NCBI GenBank assembly: GCA_963969365.1
Contig: OZ017746.1
Span: 2,108,001-2,172,000, forward strand
Origin: Asterochloris sp. CNOR1
Lineage: Eukaryota > Chlorophyta > Trebouxiophyceae > Trebouxiales > Trebouxiaceae
Length of the DNA: 64,000 bases
Reading direction: 5' to 3'
Both the position numbers and the translations under genes were made by a program. Positions 49,001 to 60,100 of this stretch are shown one piece after another. Each line of letters starts with the position of its first letter. Positions within the stretch are counted from its first letter, which is position 1. The notes below the pieces were generated by a model that was not told the DNA's origin, did no database searches, and was given only the letters and a program-made list of their open reading frames with translations.

Positions 49001-51665
49001 CCTGCATGGCCTCTCACAGGCTAGGTGTGCCCTGGTCCTGCAGGGCCAGAACAAAAGGGGTTTAAGCCAGGGCTGGAGGTGGCAGCTTCCAGCCGCTGCC
49101 CTGCCTGACCGCAGAGGCTGCCCAGCTTCTGCAGGGGAAGCACCCTCGGCTGCAGATAGAGTGCTTGAGGTGGCACTGTCCTGACCCTGCCTGCACCAGC
49201 ATAGCCAATCCACAGCTGAGGTCGCCCATGTCCTGCATGGGCAGGCAGACGGGATGGAAGGACCATGCACTCTTGAGTTGCATGTCACTGGTTCGTTCAC
49301 ATAAGATGGAGGTGCAGGTGAGGCTTTGCACTGATTGCTTGCTTGCTGAAAAGGCTGCCATCTTCCGGACCTTGTGCTGCAGACAAAGCTGCAGTGCGAC
49401 AGAGGTGCGATGGAGGCAGGCTTGAGAGTCAAAGCTGGTGCTGTGATGCGCAGAGTACAATGCAGAGTCCCCAGTGCATCGCAAGCAAGCCACCGTGCAG
49501 CCTTGGCATGACTCACATCGAACAGTTCAGAGCCAATCTGCCGGCTCTGCTGGCTGCCGGGTGGCAGGATGGGAGAGTCCAGAAGTGGCAGGGAGCGCGA
49601 CTGGGTCAAATTTCCCTGGTCCGCAAGGGCAAGGTGCGAGGTCGTGATGGGAACAGGCACAGCATGCTGATGCTGCTGGTGCTGGTGCTGTGCAGCATGG
49701 TGCCGCGTCTGGTCCTGCTGCTGCGAGCAGGAGGCCAAGGCGTTCCAGGCCTCCTGCTGCTGCTGCTGCAGCCACCAGTGCTGCTGCTGGGCAAAGAAGA
49801 GCTGCTGCTGGGTGGTGTGCTGCTGGCGCAGGGCCTGCACTCACCAAGGAGCAGCTGTCAGGTGGTGCCCGACAGCAGACAGCAGCCGCTTCATGCTGCG
49901 CCATGGTCGTATGAGGCAAAAACCTGGCCCGGCCTGCTGCCAGCCTGACAGGTTTGATGCCAATGCAATCGAGGCCAGCTATGCAATGCACTTAGGGGAT
50001 AGCCGCCGACAGCAGAGTAACAGCGTGAGGGAAGATTGCAGATCTTGCCTGTGCCACTTGACAATGCTTAGTAGATGATGTGGGCTGCAGAAGTGAAGCA
50101 GGTCCACAGTTCCGTTGTTGCCCCACACCTGAGCAGCCCGCTCCTGAGCACGCTGCTGCTCCTGGCTGCCCTCGCCCTGGAGATGGCGCTCGCTGGGCGC
50201 AGGCAGGCTCTCGCTGTGCTGCTCAGCTGCGCGCGGCGAGCGCAGATGTGGTGGCAGGTCCAGGGGCTCCTGCAAAGCCTCCAAGTCCGGGCCATCCATC
50301 GTCATGTCAAGGTCACCGGCACTGCTGGACCTGCACGGCAGAGAGGGCTCTCTTTTCTGGGATGCTTTCAATCACTGCTGACACTTGACAGGACCTGGCC
50401 TGGGCCTGGTATGCACCACCTGGACTTGTTGTGCTGCTGTCCCAAGTGCGCAGCCTATGCCATGTAGCTGTGTGAAGCAGGCTGCTGCTGAGGGAAGGGA
50501 CTGCAAAAGGCCTGCAGAGGCAGTCCCCGAGTCCAGCTGCAGGCAACAGGCCTTCAAGGTGCCTGGGCAGTGTGCAGAGTGCTGGGCACTCCCTCACCAG
50601 CGCCACTGGCTTGAGGATGGGTGCCCCTGCAGGCTGCGCGCAGACAGCATGGAGACAGTACGTGCCATTGGCAGGCAAAGCCAGGGTGGCCTCCACCTTC
50701 CAAGGCACCTCTGTGCGACTCAAGCGCTTGAGGCAGCACCTTCTGCCACACGGCCATCCCTTGGAGGGGCTGAAGTCGCGCTTCAGGAAGGCCAGCTTCT
50801 GTTGAAGGTCCAGAAATATCCAATTCCTCAGGCCTCGGCCGCATCCGACAGCAGAGGCGAGACCTTTGAAGCAAGCCTGACATGGTCTGTGACTTGCACT
50901 CCATCACGTCTTTGCTCCTGCTGACATGCCAGAACCATTCTGCATTTGCAGACCTGGGGCTGACGCATGCAGACCAGCACCCTGAGCCGATCGCCAGCTT
51001 GTTAATGCCCTTGCCTTCCCTCAACAATGCTGAGCAGGTTTTCTCAACTTTGCTGCCCCAGCCTGCATGACTGTTCCACCAGGTGCTCTCAACTCCAGCA
51101 TCCCTTGTGGCAGCCTGAACCTAGAAGCAAAGGCAGATGGCCCCCAAAGCCTCTTCCAAGGGCCATGCACCCTTGGCACCAAGGTGTTTTCGCACCTGAC
51201 CAGTGTGGGAGCCTGCAGGTCCAGGTTGAGCAGGAAGTTGGGCAAAGCGCCGTGCCGCTCCTGCTGCCCAGTGCCATGTGGTGTGTGGCCGTGGTGGCCT
51301 TTGAGCAGGCCTGCGCCAGCTGCATCTGTGTCGTGGGAGCGCTGGGGGCTGTGCTGAAAGGGGAGGCGATCATCCTGCTTCTGCTGCCGGGGTGGGCGCA
51401 GACCAAACACGCTGTGGCCTGCATACTCCAAGTCCTCGGGGATGGGCTCAAAGCCGCTCCAGGTCCAGGGCAGCTCTGCAAAGAGGTCGCTGGGGCTGCC
51501 CAGGTCGCCGCTGCCTTGCGGCTGAGTCAGGGTCTGGAGCATGGCGATGTGCTCCCCTTCTGTGCTGCTCAGGCTGCCGCTGGAGCAGAGGTCGGGCTGC
51601 GTGAAGCAGTCCGCCGGGGGTGTCTCCTTGGACAAGCTGTGCACAGCGTTGTCAGGCAGAAGCAT
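46024..51665 (-). CDS. Plant group-I-type bZIP transcription factor
   Basis: The DNA-binding region is unmistakable: DPKRAKRILANRLSAARS with KMKQKTHME following (about 48195-48120), the plant VIP1/RF2a/PosF21 class with Lys at the usual Arg-10-like position. The zipper continues in later exons: LRKRSDHLAAEKLEAQQV near 47690 and LNAKLVDQRNALLGL near 47150. Upstream exons are typical activation regions: MLLPDNAVHSLSKETPPA from the start at 51665, an acidic DLFAELPWTWSGFEPIPE, SAGDLDMTMDGPDLEALQ near 50310, a Gln/His-rich exon near 49840-49520, and LGDLSLWEAMQVGGQDD near 48930. A basic exon KPTKPVRKSERFRGGYV precedes the bZIP. The C-terminus ends GAIGAAGVAPT at 46024. Exons between 50400 and 51200 are uncertain; an additional frame there (EVPWKVEATLALPANGTY) may be an exon or another gene. 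Targets are unknown. Confidence 0.75.
48899..49250 (-). repeat. Serial decayed copies of a bZIP-gene exon start, about 100 bp apart
   Basis: The acceptor-plus-exon start that encodes DLGDLSLWEAMQ lies at 48899-48941. Similar blocks occur at 49001-49043 (CCTGCATGGCCTCTCACAGG, then CTGGTCCTGCAGG), near 49114 (GAGGCTGCCCAGCTTCTGCA) and near 49218 (GAGGTCGCCCATGTCCTGCA). Steps are about 101, 92 and 104 bp. On the minus strand each carries a CTGCAG or TGCAGG acceptor-like site, upstream of the real one. Confidence 0.8.
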
Positions 51666-52987
51666 CCAGGCACCCAGCCGCGCCTTGGTGCCGTCTGCTC
51701 AGCACCAGGCGCTGAGCAGGGACAGCACGCCTGCATGACAGACAGTCAGACTGGCACTGACGGCACCATTCGAGAGGAGCAGTAAGTTTAGGCTGCAAGA
51801 GTTGACAGGACCAGCAGCGTATGGCGCAGGAGCCAGGAACAGACAAGGCTGACTCAGACTGCGAAGTGAAAGTCCATCACCTGTGTCAGGCCACCAGACT
51901 GCCCTGCTCATGCAAAGGCAAAGAGCCATGATCTCAGGCTGTTTCGCCCAGGGCGCCTTCGTTGCAAGGAGCGAGCACGACGTGAGATCAGCCAGCGGTG
52001 GCTTCCAGAAGTGGTCAGACACCACCTGTCCGTTCCTGAAAATTTCCTGATTACATGAAACCTGTACAGATACCTACGTAGGGCTCCATGATTCCTCCTT
52101 TGTGCAACAACCTGGCTGCCCGTTCAGGTACAGCATGCCCAACAGCAGACCTCCCTCACATCATACCATTCTCACCACCTTGCTGCATCAGGGGCCAGCA
52201 GATGCACCTGTGCTAAATCCTCATGACGATCAAGCAGCTGCTGGACTTGTTGGCTGCTCACTGCCTCCAGCACCAGCTCTGTCGGATGTGACGCACTGTG
52301 CGTCAAGTGCAGCTTGTGCAGCTCTGAAGAGATGGGCATGGCTGCTGAGGTTGCCCTTGCCATCGGAAGGTAAACAGACTCAGGAGGGCCTCTGGGTTGC
52401 TACGAGCAGTGGCCACCTATAACTGCGTGCCATCATTGAAGCAGCCAAAGATGCTGTACGTTGCAGCTGTGTGCCTGCATTCACCTCAGCAAACTCGACT
52501 AGCGGCCTCTGCAAGCTTGCAGAAACTCTGCAAGCTCTTGTGCCAGCCTGCTGGCGGTGAGCCAATTGTGTCAGGCACTACTTGCCATATTGCCTGGCCG
52601 CATTGCATGACAGACTGACAGTGCGCCCTGGCCAAGTGTTGGCAAGTCTGTCCAGGGCCCTCAAACATGCTGGTGACGTACATCCTGCCAACTAGGAGGC
52701 GCTATACATCTACTTGAGCCCACTGCTATTGGTTCATTGCGCACAGTGGCATCTTTTTCAAAGCAAGCCAACCACCTACCTCAACGAAGAGTTTGCTTTG
52801 GCTACTTCTTTGCAACCAATGAGCTGACTCAACGCAAGATGAGGTGGTGCAGCCCGTTTGCAGTTGCTGAGCTGCTGGTTCATGAGGGTGCGGACTCGAC
52901 TGGCATGTTTTCAAGTCAGGAACATGGTACAGGCAGTCAACAAGATCAGAGTTGCTTGTGATGCACAGCATGCTGTGGCGGGGCGCT
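51666..52987. other. Gap with possible small minus-strand exons
   Basis: I cannot assign a gene. A minus frame at 52363-52172 reads SSELHKLHLTHSASHPTE and VLEAVSSQQVQQLLDRHE, which looks helical and protein-like, with a possible donor GTGGTG near 52183. Another minus frame starts at 52683. No phase-consistent pair of exons or known family was found. The bZIP promoter must lie in the left part. Confidence 0.35.
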
Positions 52988-54342
52988 CTAGTGGGCATTC
53001 TCCTCGCAGTGCTTCTCGTATGCCTTGGCATCTAGGAGGTCATCGAGCTCTCCCTTGTCTGACAGCTGCACCTTCATTATCCAGCCGTCGCCAAATGGAG
53101 AGGAGTTCACCTGCGGCGCATCAGCCAACGGAAAATCCCCAACCACAGCAGTTATGCCAGTGCTGCTGCTATGGGCAGAGCACCTCTGCATGCTGCTGCA
53201 GCCTTGCTCATGGCACCTGGCCTTCAAAGCACAGGGCTGGCAAGGTGCATTGCGGCGACGGTCTCAGCCAGCTACCTTGTTGGGCTCGTCATTCAGGGCC
53301 TCGTTGACCTCCTTGACTGTGCCAGTCACTGGGGAGTTCACGTCACTGGCGGCCTGCAGCAATGTTTTCAAGATCGGCCTGCAGTGCGGCAGGAGAGCTG
53401 GGCCTAGCCTGCGTGGCCGTGAACTGCAGCGCATCAGCAGCCAGCCAAGCAAGGCTAGTGAACTCAGCCGGGTACATCAACCTGCAGCTGCAGCTATCTG
53501 TGCAGACATTGCGGCTTAGCAGCGTTGCTTTAGAGAGAACTCTTAGCACACCCCCTCCTCCCGCATTGCATCACAGTCGCCGACAGCCAATGCTTGCCTT
53601 GACAGACTCCACCACTCCAAATTGCTCGCTCTTGGTCACCTCAGACCCGACCTCTGGCAGCTCAACATACACAATGTCGCCCAGCTCAGCCTGCATGGGA
53701 GTGGCACTGCTGCTGCTCAGAGGACAGACGCTGAGCTCCACAGATCTTGGAAGTGCAGAGCGCGTCGCCAAGCTGCTGCCTTGAGGCCTGGCAATGAGCG
53801 CCACAGAGCTTGAAGGGCAGAGCATGCCGCTCCGCAGCTGCATCAGGGATTGCTGCTGAGCACTGCAGGCCTCGGTGGGCAGAGCAGTGAGCAATCATGG
53901 GACACAGTCATGAATTTGATGGGGGCTTGGTGTGCAGCATGTTGCTTAGCAGCTGCACTGGGCACTGCCGCCAAGCTCCACAGGGCTTGACTTGCTGCCA
54001 ACCTCGCAGTCAAGCAGAGAGACTAACCTGTGCGTGGTCTGAGATGCCCACAGTTGCGATGTCGCCCTCAAGTTTGGCATACTCGTGGGACTCCAGGTAC
54101 TTGGCAGAGGAGTCAGCTGCAGGTGGCACCAGATCAATCAGCCAGGCAAGATCAATCAGGCCACCCTGTGGCTGCATGGAATACTGAAAAGCAAGATAGT
54201 CGGCACGGGGCAATTTACTGGAGGCATAGGCCCGCAGGAAGATGCTCTGGGCCTCCTGAGCCACTTGCTGCTGTGGGCTGAGAGAGGCTGGTCTGAGCCC
54301 CAGAGCTCCTGCTGCCTTGCGGGCGCAGTGTCGGAGGGCCAT
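52988..54342 (-). CDS. GCSH: Glycine cleavage system H protein (mitochondrial)
   Basis: H protein carries the lipoyl arm that shuttles the aminomethyl group between P, T and L proteins in mitochondrial glycine breakdown, important in photorespiration. The start at 54342 gives a basic presequence, [18 protein letters not shown], then a Ser/Gln stretch. A donor near 54225 joins in phase to [18 protein letters not shown] and [11 protein letters not shown] (54050). The core exon is [18 protein letters not shown] with [14 protein letters not shown] near 53600; the Lys in ESVKA is the expected lipoylation site. Then come [18 protein letters not shown] (53340) and [18 protein letters not shown], ending CEENAH at 52988. 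All conserved blocks are present. A serine decarboxylase lies 2.8 kb away, also in serine/glycine metabolism. Confidence 0.93.
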
Positions 54343-54452
54343 GCTGCACTGCAAGAGCGTTCCAGATCGCAGATAAACAGCACAAGCCCTACTCCTATCT
54401 GACACCTCTGAAGAAATGGAAGCTGATCAGCAAAGCTTTTAGTTCAGTCGGT

Positions 54453-54734
54453 CTAGGCTGAACTGCAAAGCTCTGATCCAACTGCCATCTTCCTAGTGTG
54501 CAAGTTGTGCTCCTGACTCTGGAGTTCCCCGTGGATGAAGGGCAGGGCTTTGGACTCTTCTGGCTTGGGGTCCAACGGTGGGTGAAAATCGCAGTGCAGC
54601 AGGAGCTGGTTGAATGTGCTGAGGTCAGCTGCATGGGAGCCTGCAGGCACTCTGCCTTGCCGGGCTGGCTCTCCAGCCTTGGAAGCTTGGGCAAGCACAG
54701 CACTGAGCGCCAGGCGCTCCAAGATCGCCTGCAA
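54453..54734 (-). CDS. Doubtful small open frame
   Basis: A 93-codon frame reads MQAILERLALSAVLAQAS, then HCDFHPPLDPKPEESKAL, and ends AVGSELCSSA. The composition looks protein-like, and the frame stays open upstream as RASPFYK. It matches no family I know. Its start is 22 bp from the opposite-facing start of the AILP1-like gene, which leaves no room for two promoters. It might be an exon of a longer minus gene or chance. Confidence 0.25.
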   Translation of the reverse strand: MQAILERLALSAVLAQASKAGEPARQGRVPAGSHAADLSTFNQLLLHCDFHPPLDPKPEESKALPFIHGELQSQEHNLHTRKMAVGSELCSSA

Positions 54735-54756
54735 CTTGTAAAACGGTGAGGCCCTG

Positions 54757-56936
54757 ATGATGACTGCATTCTGTGTCGTGCCAGCGCAGCATGATGTGCA
54801 CGCACCGTTTCAATCTGTGGCCCGCACAGGCGCTCCCCTGGTTGACCCTGTCTGCATCGATCTCAATGCGCAGCTGGTTCATGCATTACAGGAGGTCACA
54901 GGGTCGCAATGCAGAGGTGCGCCACCACCCTCAACTCTTTGTGCTGCCAGGCAAGTGTGGTGGCATCCCTTGATCTGATCACCTCAACGATGCCCTGTGA
55001 CTCAGCTAGGGCAGATCCTGCAGGGGCTGGTGTGCTGGTCGAGCATGCAGTTTCGGGACGCCACAGCCGCTTCGCGCCACACGCCTTTGCAACCCAGGAG
55101 GCCATCTGCGTGTTCAGCGGCAGCCTGATCAACAGCACAGGTAAGCCCCATGCAAGTCTGTGCACAGGCTGCAGCACAGCGCTGAGCAAGGGCGCTGTGC
55201 AGCACGCCCAGCATCAGCTCAGCTCTCCAGCTCGGCAGGCTGCTGCCCTCCAGAAGAGCTCCAGCAGTGCCTCAAGGTGCCTGCCTTTGTTTTGCGAGCT
55301 TGCTAGCTCCGGGCTTGCCCATTCAAACAGCTCCAGCCTGACGACGCAAGGGGTGCATCATGGGTTTGTTGCGTGTTCTGTTTTAGTATTAGCGTCCTGT
55401 TGGCTGGTCAACCTGATCTGAACCATATGACTGTGCGGTCGGCTCTGAGTGCGAGCCCTGCTGCTGTGCAGAGCTCGGGGAGGGTTCCCTTGATGCGCAT
55501 CGTGGCTCCAGTGGGGGCAGCAAGGGCTCTGTCTATGAGCCCGATTGGGGAGAGGGCAGCGACAAAGAGGAGCAGCCAGATGCTGAGCTGCTGCTACGCA
55601 TGTTTCTGTGAGGACGCAGTGGCCCCGTCCTTGCACTTCAAGTTCACTGCTGTTTGAGGGCATGGGCGGTCGGCGTTGCTGGCTCCTGCTGCCTCCTGTC
55701 ACTGTCAACAAGCTGCCATCTCAGTGGGTTGGCATGCTCCAAGTCTGTACACTGAGCCCTGCTGAAGCCTGCGCCCCATGCCTTGCAGGTCTACCAAAAA
55801 TAGCGACCTGCTGATCCTGCTTTCTGAACTCCAGGTGAGGCCTGCCGCCTGCTCAGCATGCCTTAGGTGGTGAGTGCCGTCTGCACTCCAGGTGAAGCGC
55901 GTATGCGCTGCTGGCAGCCTGCTCAGTGCGCCCTGCGCTTCTGAGCACTGCACCGCAAGAGGCCCAGACAGTGCTGGGCTCTTGTCCACTGGCCATTGCA
56001 CGACTGCAAGAGCTCTGCTTTTAAGCTGCAGGGGCAATTTGCCTTCGTGTGTTATGACGGAAACAAGAAGCAGGTCTTTGCTGCGCGGTGAGGCCGATCT
56101 GAGAGCTCATCGTGTGAAGCGAGAAGCTTCATGAGATGACTGCCCTGCTGGCGGCTTCTGCAGGGACCCTTCCGGCAGCATGCCCCTGTATCATTCAGTG
56201 GACGAGGATGGTGCTATTTCATTTTGTAACAAGCTGGCGGATATACCTGGTGGGCTGGCTAGCACCTGGGACAGCCTCCCTGCAAAAATTCTTCCCCTTT
56301 GATTGCCCCTTGGCCTTGGAGCCCTTGTGCCAATCTGGTGGTTGCATGGCAAAGTTCGACTCGGCCGTGACAGGCTGAGGGTGCCACTCAGCCTTCACCT
56401 CAGCAGGCCAGACAGGATGTGCTCAGCCTGCGTTCTGCATACTCAGTTGCTGCTTGCCATGACAGGTGCAGCATGCCTACACCCCAGGATGCTGCTCAGC
56501 CTGCACTCCACATTGTGTACCCTCTGACCAAGCTGCCCTTGCCGCACAGGAGCTGAATCCTTGGCAGACTGGGTGGAGGTGCCCCCAGGTTCTTTTATCA
56601 GTGGCGGTAGGAACCCAAAGCTGCAGCAGGTATGCTGGCGTGGACATCCGGCCTGCTGTCAGCTCTTGCAACATCCAGTACTTGCACGTTTCAGCATGGC
56701 CAGCAGGAGATGAGTCAAGTACCTGTGCCATGCTGCAGTTTGCATTGACGCCCCAGCAGCTACAAGCCAGAGAGTCAATGGAGAATAGTGAAGCTGACTT
56801 GGTCAGCGTAGACCTGTCACGGAGTTCGCACAAGAGCGCAGAGTCAGCACAGAGATCATACAAGGCCCACAAAATGAATGAGAATTTTGCCAGCTCAAGA
56901 GTGTCAGACACAGATGGGCTGTTCATCATGGACTAA
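54757..56936 (+). CDS. AILP1/TSJT1-like (DUF3700) protein
   Basis: The family has the N-terminal-nucleophile glutaminase-like fold of asparagine synthase but is not known to be catalytic. Plant members respond to aluminium, auxin and dormancy. Exons 54757-54916, 55024-55140, 55472-55607 and 55789-55834 join in phase. The start is MMTAFCVVPAQHDVHAPF. Family motifs are SRFAPHAFATQEAICVFS, GQFAFVCYDGNKKQVFAA (from 56032), DPSGSMPLYHSVDEDGAI and DWVEVPPGSFISGGR (about 56590). The protein starts MM and lacks the Cys-2 nucleophile of true class II amidotransferases. Two features are unusual: an acidic Gly/Ser-rich insert (SSGGSKGSVYEPDWGEGS) between the FSG strand and the AELLLR helix, and a Ser-rich tail ending DTDGLFIMD. 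The exon between about 56310 and 56545 is not settled. Confidence 0.75.
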
Positions 56937-57135
56937 TGGTTCACTTCAACAGGTGCAGCAGCAATGGTTTGATAAGGTTTTGAGATCACATATATTGTAC
57001 TTGTATGCATGCCTGTTGCAGTATTGTACTGCATGGCTTTGCCAGAACACATGCACAAAATCAGATCTATGTCTAGGTAGTGGCTAGGAAGGGGGGACTA
57101 GCTGTAGCATCTAAATCCAGGATGGACACGGTCTC

Positions 57136-60100
57136 TCAATGTGACTCTGAGGCGCGGGCGTCTGCGGCCAGCTTGCGCATGGCCAAGGTGGCCTCCCTGG
57201 CTCGACTCTGGATGAGGTCTTGCACAAAGGTCTCCAGCTTATCAACAGTGATGTTGGGCATGACCACCACGTGGGCGATGTCCCCCTGGCATGCCAGCTG
57301 CCACTTTTTGACAAAGGCCTCCTCTGTGGGGCGTTCAAACACCACTGTGCTGCTCAGCTCGTTCAGCATGGTTTTGATGCCCACTTTCTGGAACATGTCC
57401 TGCAGCATTGAAGCATAAATTGAGGCAGGCGCACCTCACTCAGAGCATTGCTTTGCTGGAAGCTACTTCAGCAGTAACAGCCTTTTAGCACTGTCAAACT
57501 CAAGAGCGGTCTGCAACTGCGTGCCTGAATGCGCCCTGGGCAGTCCAGATGCATGCAGCCTGTGTGTCCTGAGGCATCCACCTCAGCAAAACATCCTACT
57601 CAAAGTTTAGAGAGCTGAGTGTCTGTGGGACAACAGCATGAAACAATTCGTACACCCAGCTGCAGGCTCCCAGAATCGAGGCCACTTTGACCCATTTGCA
57701 CAGCCCATCCTCAGCCCCTCACCTTGAGCAGGTGCGCATTCTTGAGACAGCGCTCCACGTCGCGCCTCATGCCCTCATACCCCTTCTTGGTCAGCGTGTA
57801 CCACAGATACAGAGGGGCATGCCCGTTGCGACTGCCCATAATGGTTGCATCGCGGCTGTTGAGGTACTCCACATTGGTTGACAGGTTCTGCAGGCAGCGC
57901 GCAGTTGACAGGATTCTGACATCCCTTTACATGGGGTTGAGCAGGGCATGGCAGCGTCTGTACTCCAGGCTGCCGGAAGCAGGCAATGCAAGAGCAGGCA
58001 ATGCCAGCCTGGATTGCGGCACATCATGCTTGCGTGTCAGCCTCCAGGCTGGAATGCAGGAAAGGGGCATCAGGAAGTTGCAAACAGCGCTTCAGCCTTG
58101 AGGACAGCAGGCTAGCAGCGACAGCAGTGCATCTTGTGCTGTGAACTGACCTTGATGTAGCGCATGCGGGTGATGACCACGCCGCAGGGGACAGGAGCCC
58201 CCACAAACTTGTGCCCGCTGACAGAGACCGAGCCAATGGGCTTTTGGAAGGTCACCAGAGGGGCTTCCTTCACAAAGGGGATCTGCAGAGGAAGCGCAGG
58301 CCTCTGACTTGCTGAGCAGACAGCGCAGGCTGCCATTGGCTTCAACAAGCATGGCAGCTGCCTCGGGAGGCAGCACTGACCAGGTTTGGCTGACCCAGGT
58401 TGAGCAGGCCAAAGTACCTCAGTGGTACAGGCTGAAAGAGTGCAGGCTGCCTTGCAAGAGGCTTCAGAGGGCTTGCCCCTGTTGCTTGCGACGGCAATTT
58501 AGCAGCGTGCCTGGGGAGTCAGGCTGCATGGTTTCTGTGCAGGGGCCTTAAGAGGAGGCGTAGCGGCAGGCAGCTGTCGCGCACCATGAGGCCAAACAGG
58601 GCACCATCACAGTGGATGTAGAAGCGGTCCTCAGCAAAGCCAGTCTCCTCAAGGATTTCGAGCACCTGAAGGCGCAGGCAGCATGGCGGGCTGAGCACAC
58701 AGAACGCTGGGTGCGTACAGGCACTCACGAAGGACCACAGGGGGCCTCTGATGTCATAGTTTGTGTCACTCGCTGCACCGCGCCAGATTGCCACAAGTCT
58801 GCAGCACCCAGCCCAGACAGCCTGGGACCATGTCAACTAGAGCACCTGCCTGCTCAAGGTTGTCCACAGCACTCCCCAGCAATTGCCTCGCCCAGGTACC
58901 CATCACTCAAGGCGCCTGCACTTATGGCCCTCAGGTGTAGTACCTGCTTGCCTGCAGTTAACCCCAGCAGCCGCACCGCTCTAGCACCATTCACATCGCA
59001 GCACCTGCCTGGTCAAGGTCATCTACAGCCCCCCGCACGGTTGTCCCGATGTTGACATTGACGATGGCCGGGCGGCCTCTGTTGGCCTCCAGCAGGCGGC
59101 GGAAGTGGTCGTAGTCCATTTCTCCTGTGGGCAGTGTGTCCACCCCCTCGTAATCCATGCGATACATCTTGGCTGCCTTGGGCACGCTATAGTGAGTCTC
59201 ACGAGAGGCGTACAATATGCCTGCAGGTGGGTTCAGGAGTGGCTTGTCGTGGGCTGATGCAGAGCCATACAGGATGCCTGCAGGCTGGGGCGCTGTCTGC
59301 AGCCCCAGGGTGGGTGATCAGAAAGGAAGGTCAACAATCTCCTGCATGTCTGCTGCTGCTTCGCTGCAACTGTGCAAAAGGCAGCAGCCAGCGCCAGCCC
59401 CTGCAGCTGCCACAGCTTGTGATCGCCGTCATGGAGCAGCTTGCTGTCCTGCTGTAAGCCGCACATCAGACATTTGTGCTGCCTCCTCAAAAAGCAAGCC
59501 TCGGAGCAGAGATCAGGAAGGTTGCTCCCTGTGTGTGGGCTTCTCTGCGACTGTGCTGAACAGGAGGAGGCAACAATCGGAATTGGTCCCTGTAGCTGCC
59601 GCAGCTGACGGTGGCCCTTGTCAGAGCAGCTGGCTGCCTGCTGTAGGCCGCCCATCAGGAGGTTGCTGCCTGCTGCTTGCTCAACAAGCGACACTCTGAG
59701 CACTTCTTATTGAGAGAGGGAGGGTCGCTCACCGTCAGGCAGGTTTTCTCGCCCCACCAGGATGCCGTGCAGGTTGCCCTCTGTGCCACAATTAGTGATG
59801 TACCTGCACAGTGCATTGGCTCGGGCACTGCTGGGCATGCGTGCATGCAGTTGGTAGTCATTCTGCATACTGCTGATGCTCTCTCACTACAGGCACACGC
59901 TGCAGGTAGTAGTGAGTGGGCAGCCCAGGAGCACACATGGCGTATCAATCAGCCAATGTCTCCATCAGACTGCAAGTTTGCAACTTTGTCCACATGGCAG
60001 CATGCGGGGCTCAGCAAAGAGCCACTCAATGTGACTGGGCAGCATGCAAAAGATGACACAGTGATACCAGCACACAGCGCCCCTCACCCCCAGTAGTCCT

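Noticed and set aside
49520-49850. Gln/His codon tract considered as a simple-sequence repeat array
   Set aside because: The interruptions and conserved frame fit a Gln-rich activation exon of the bZIP protein better than an independent repeat.
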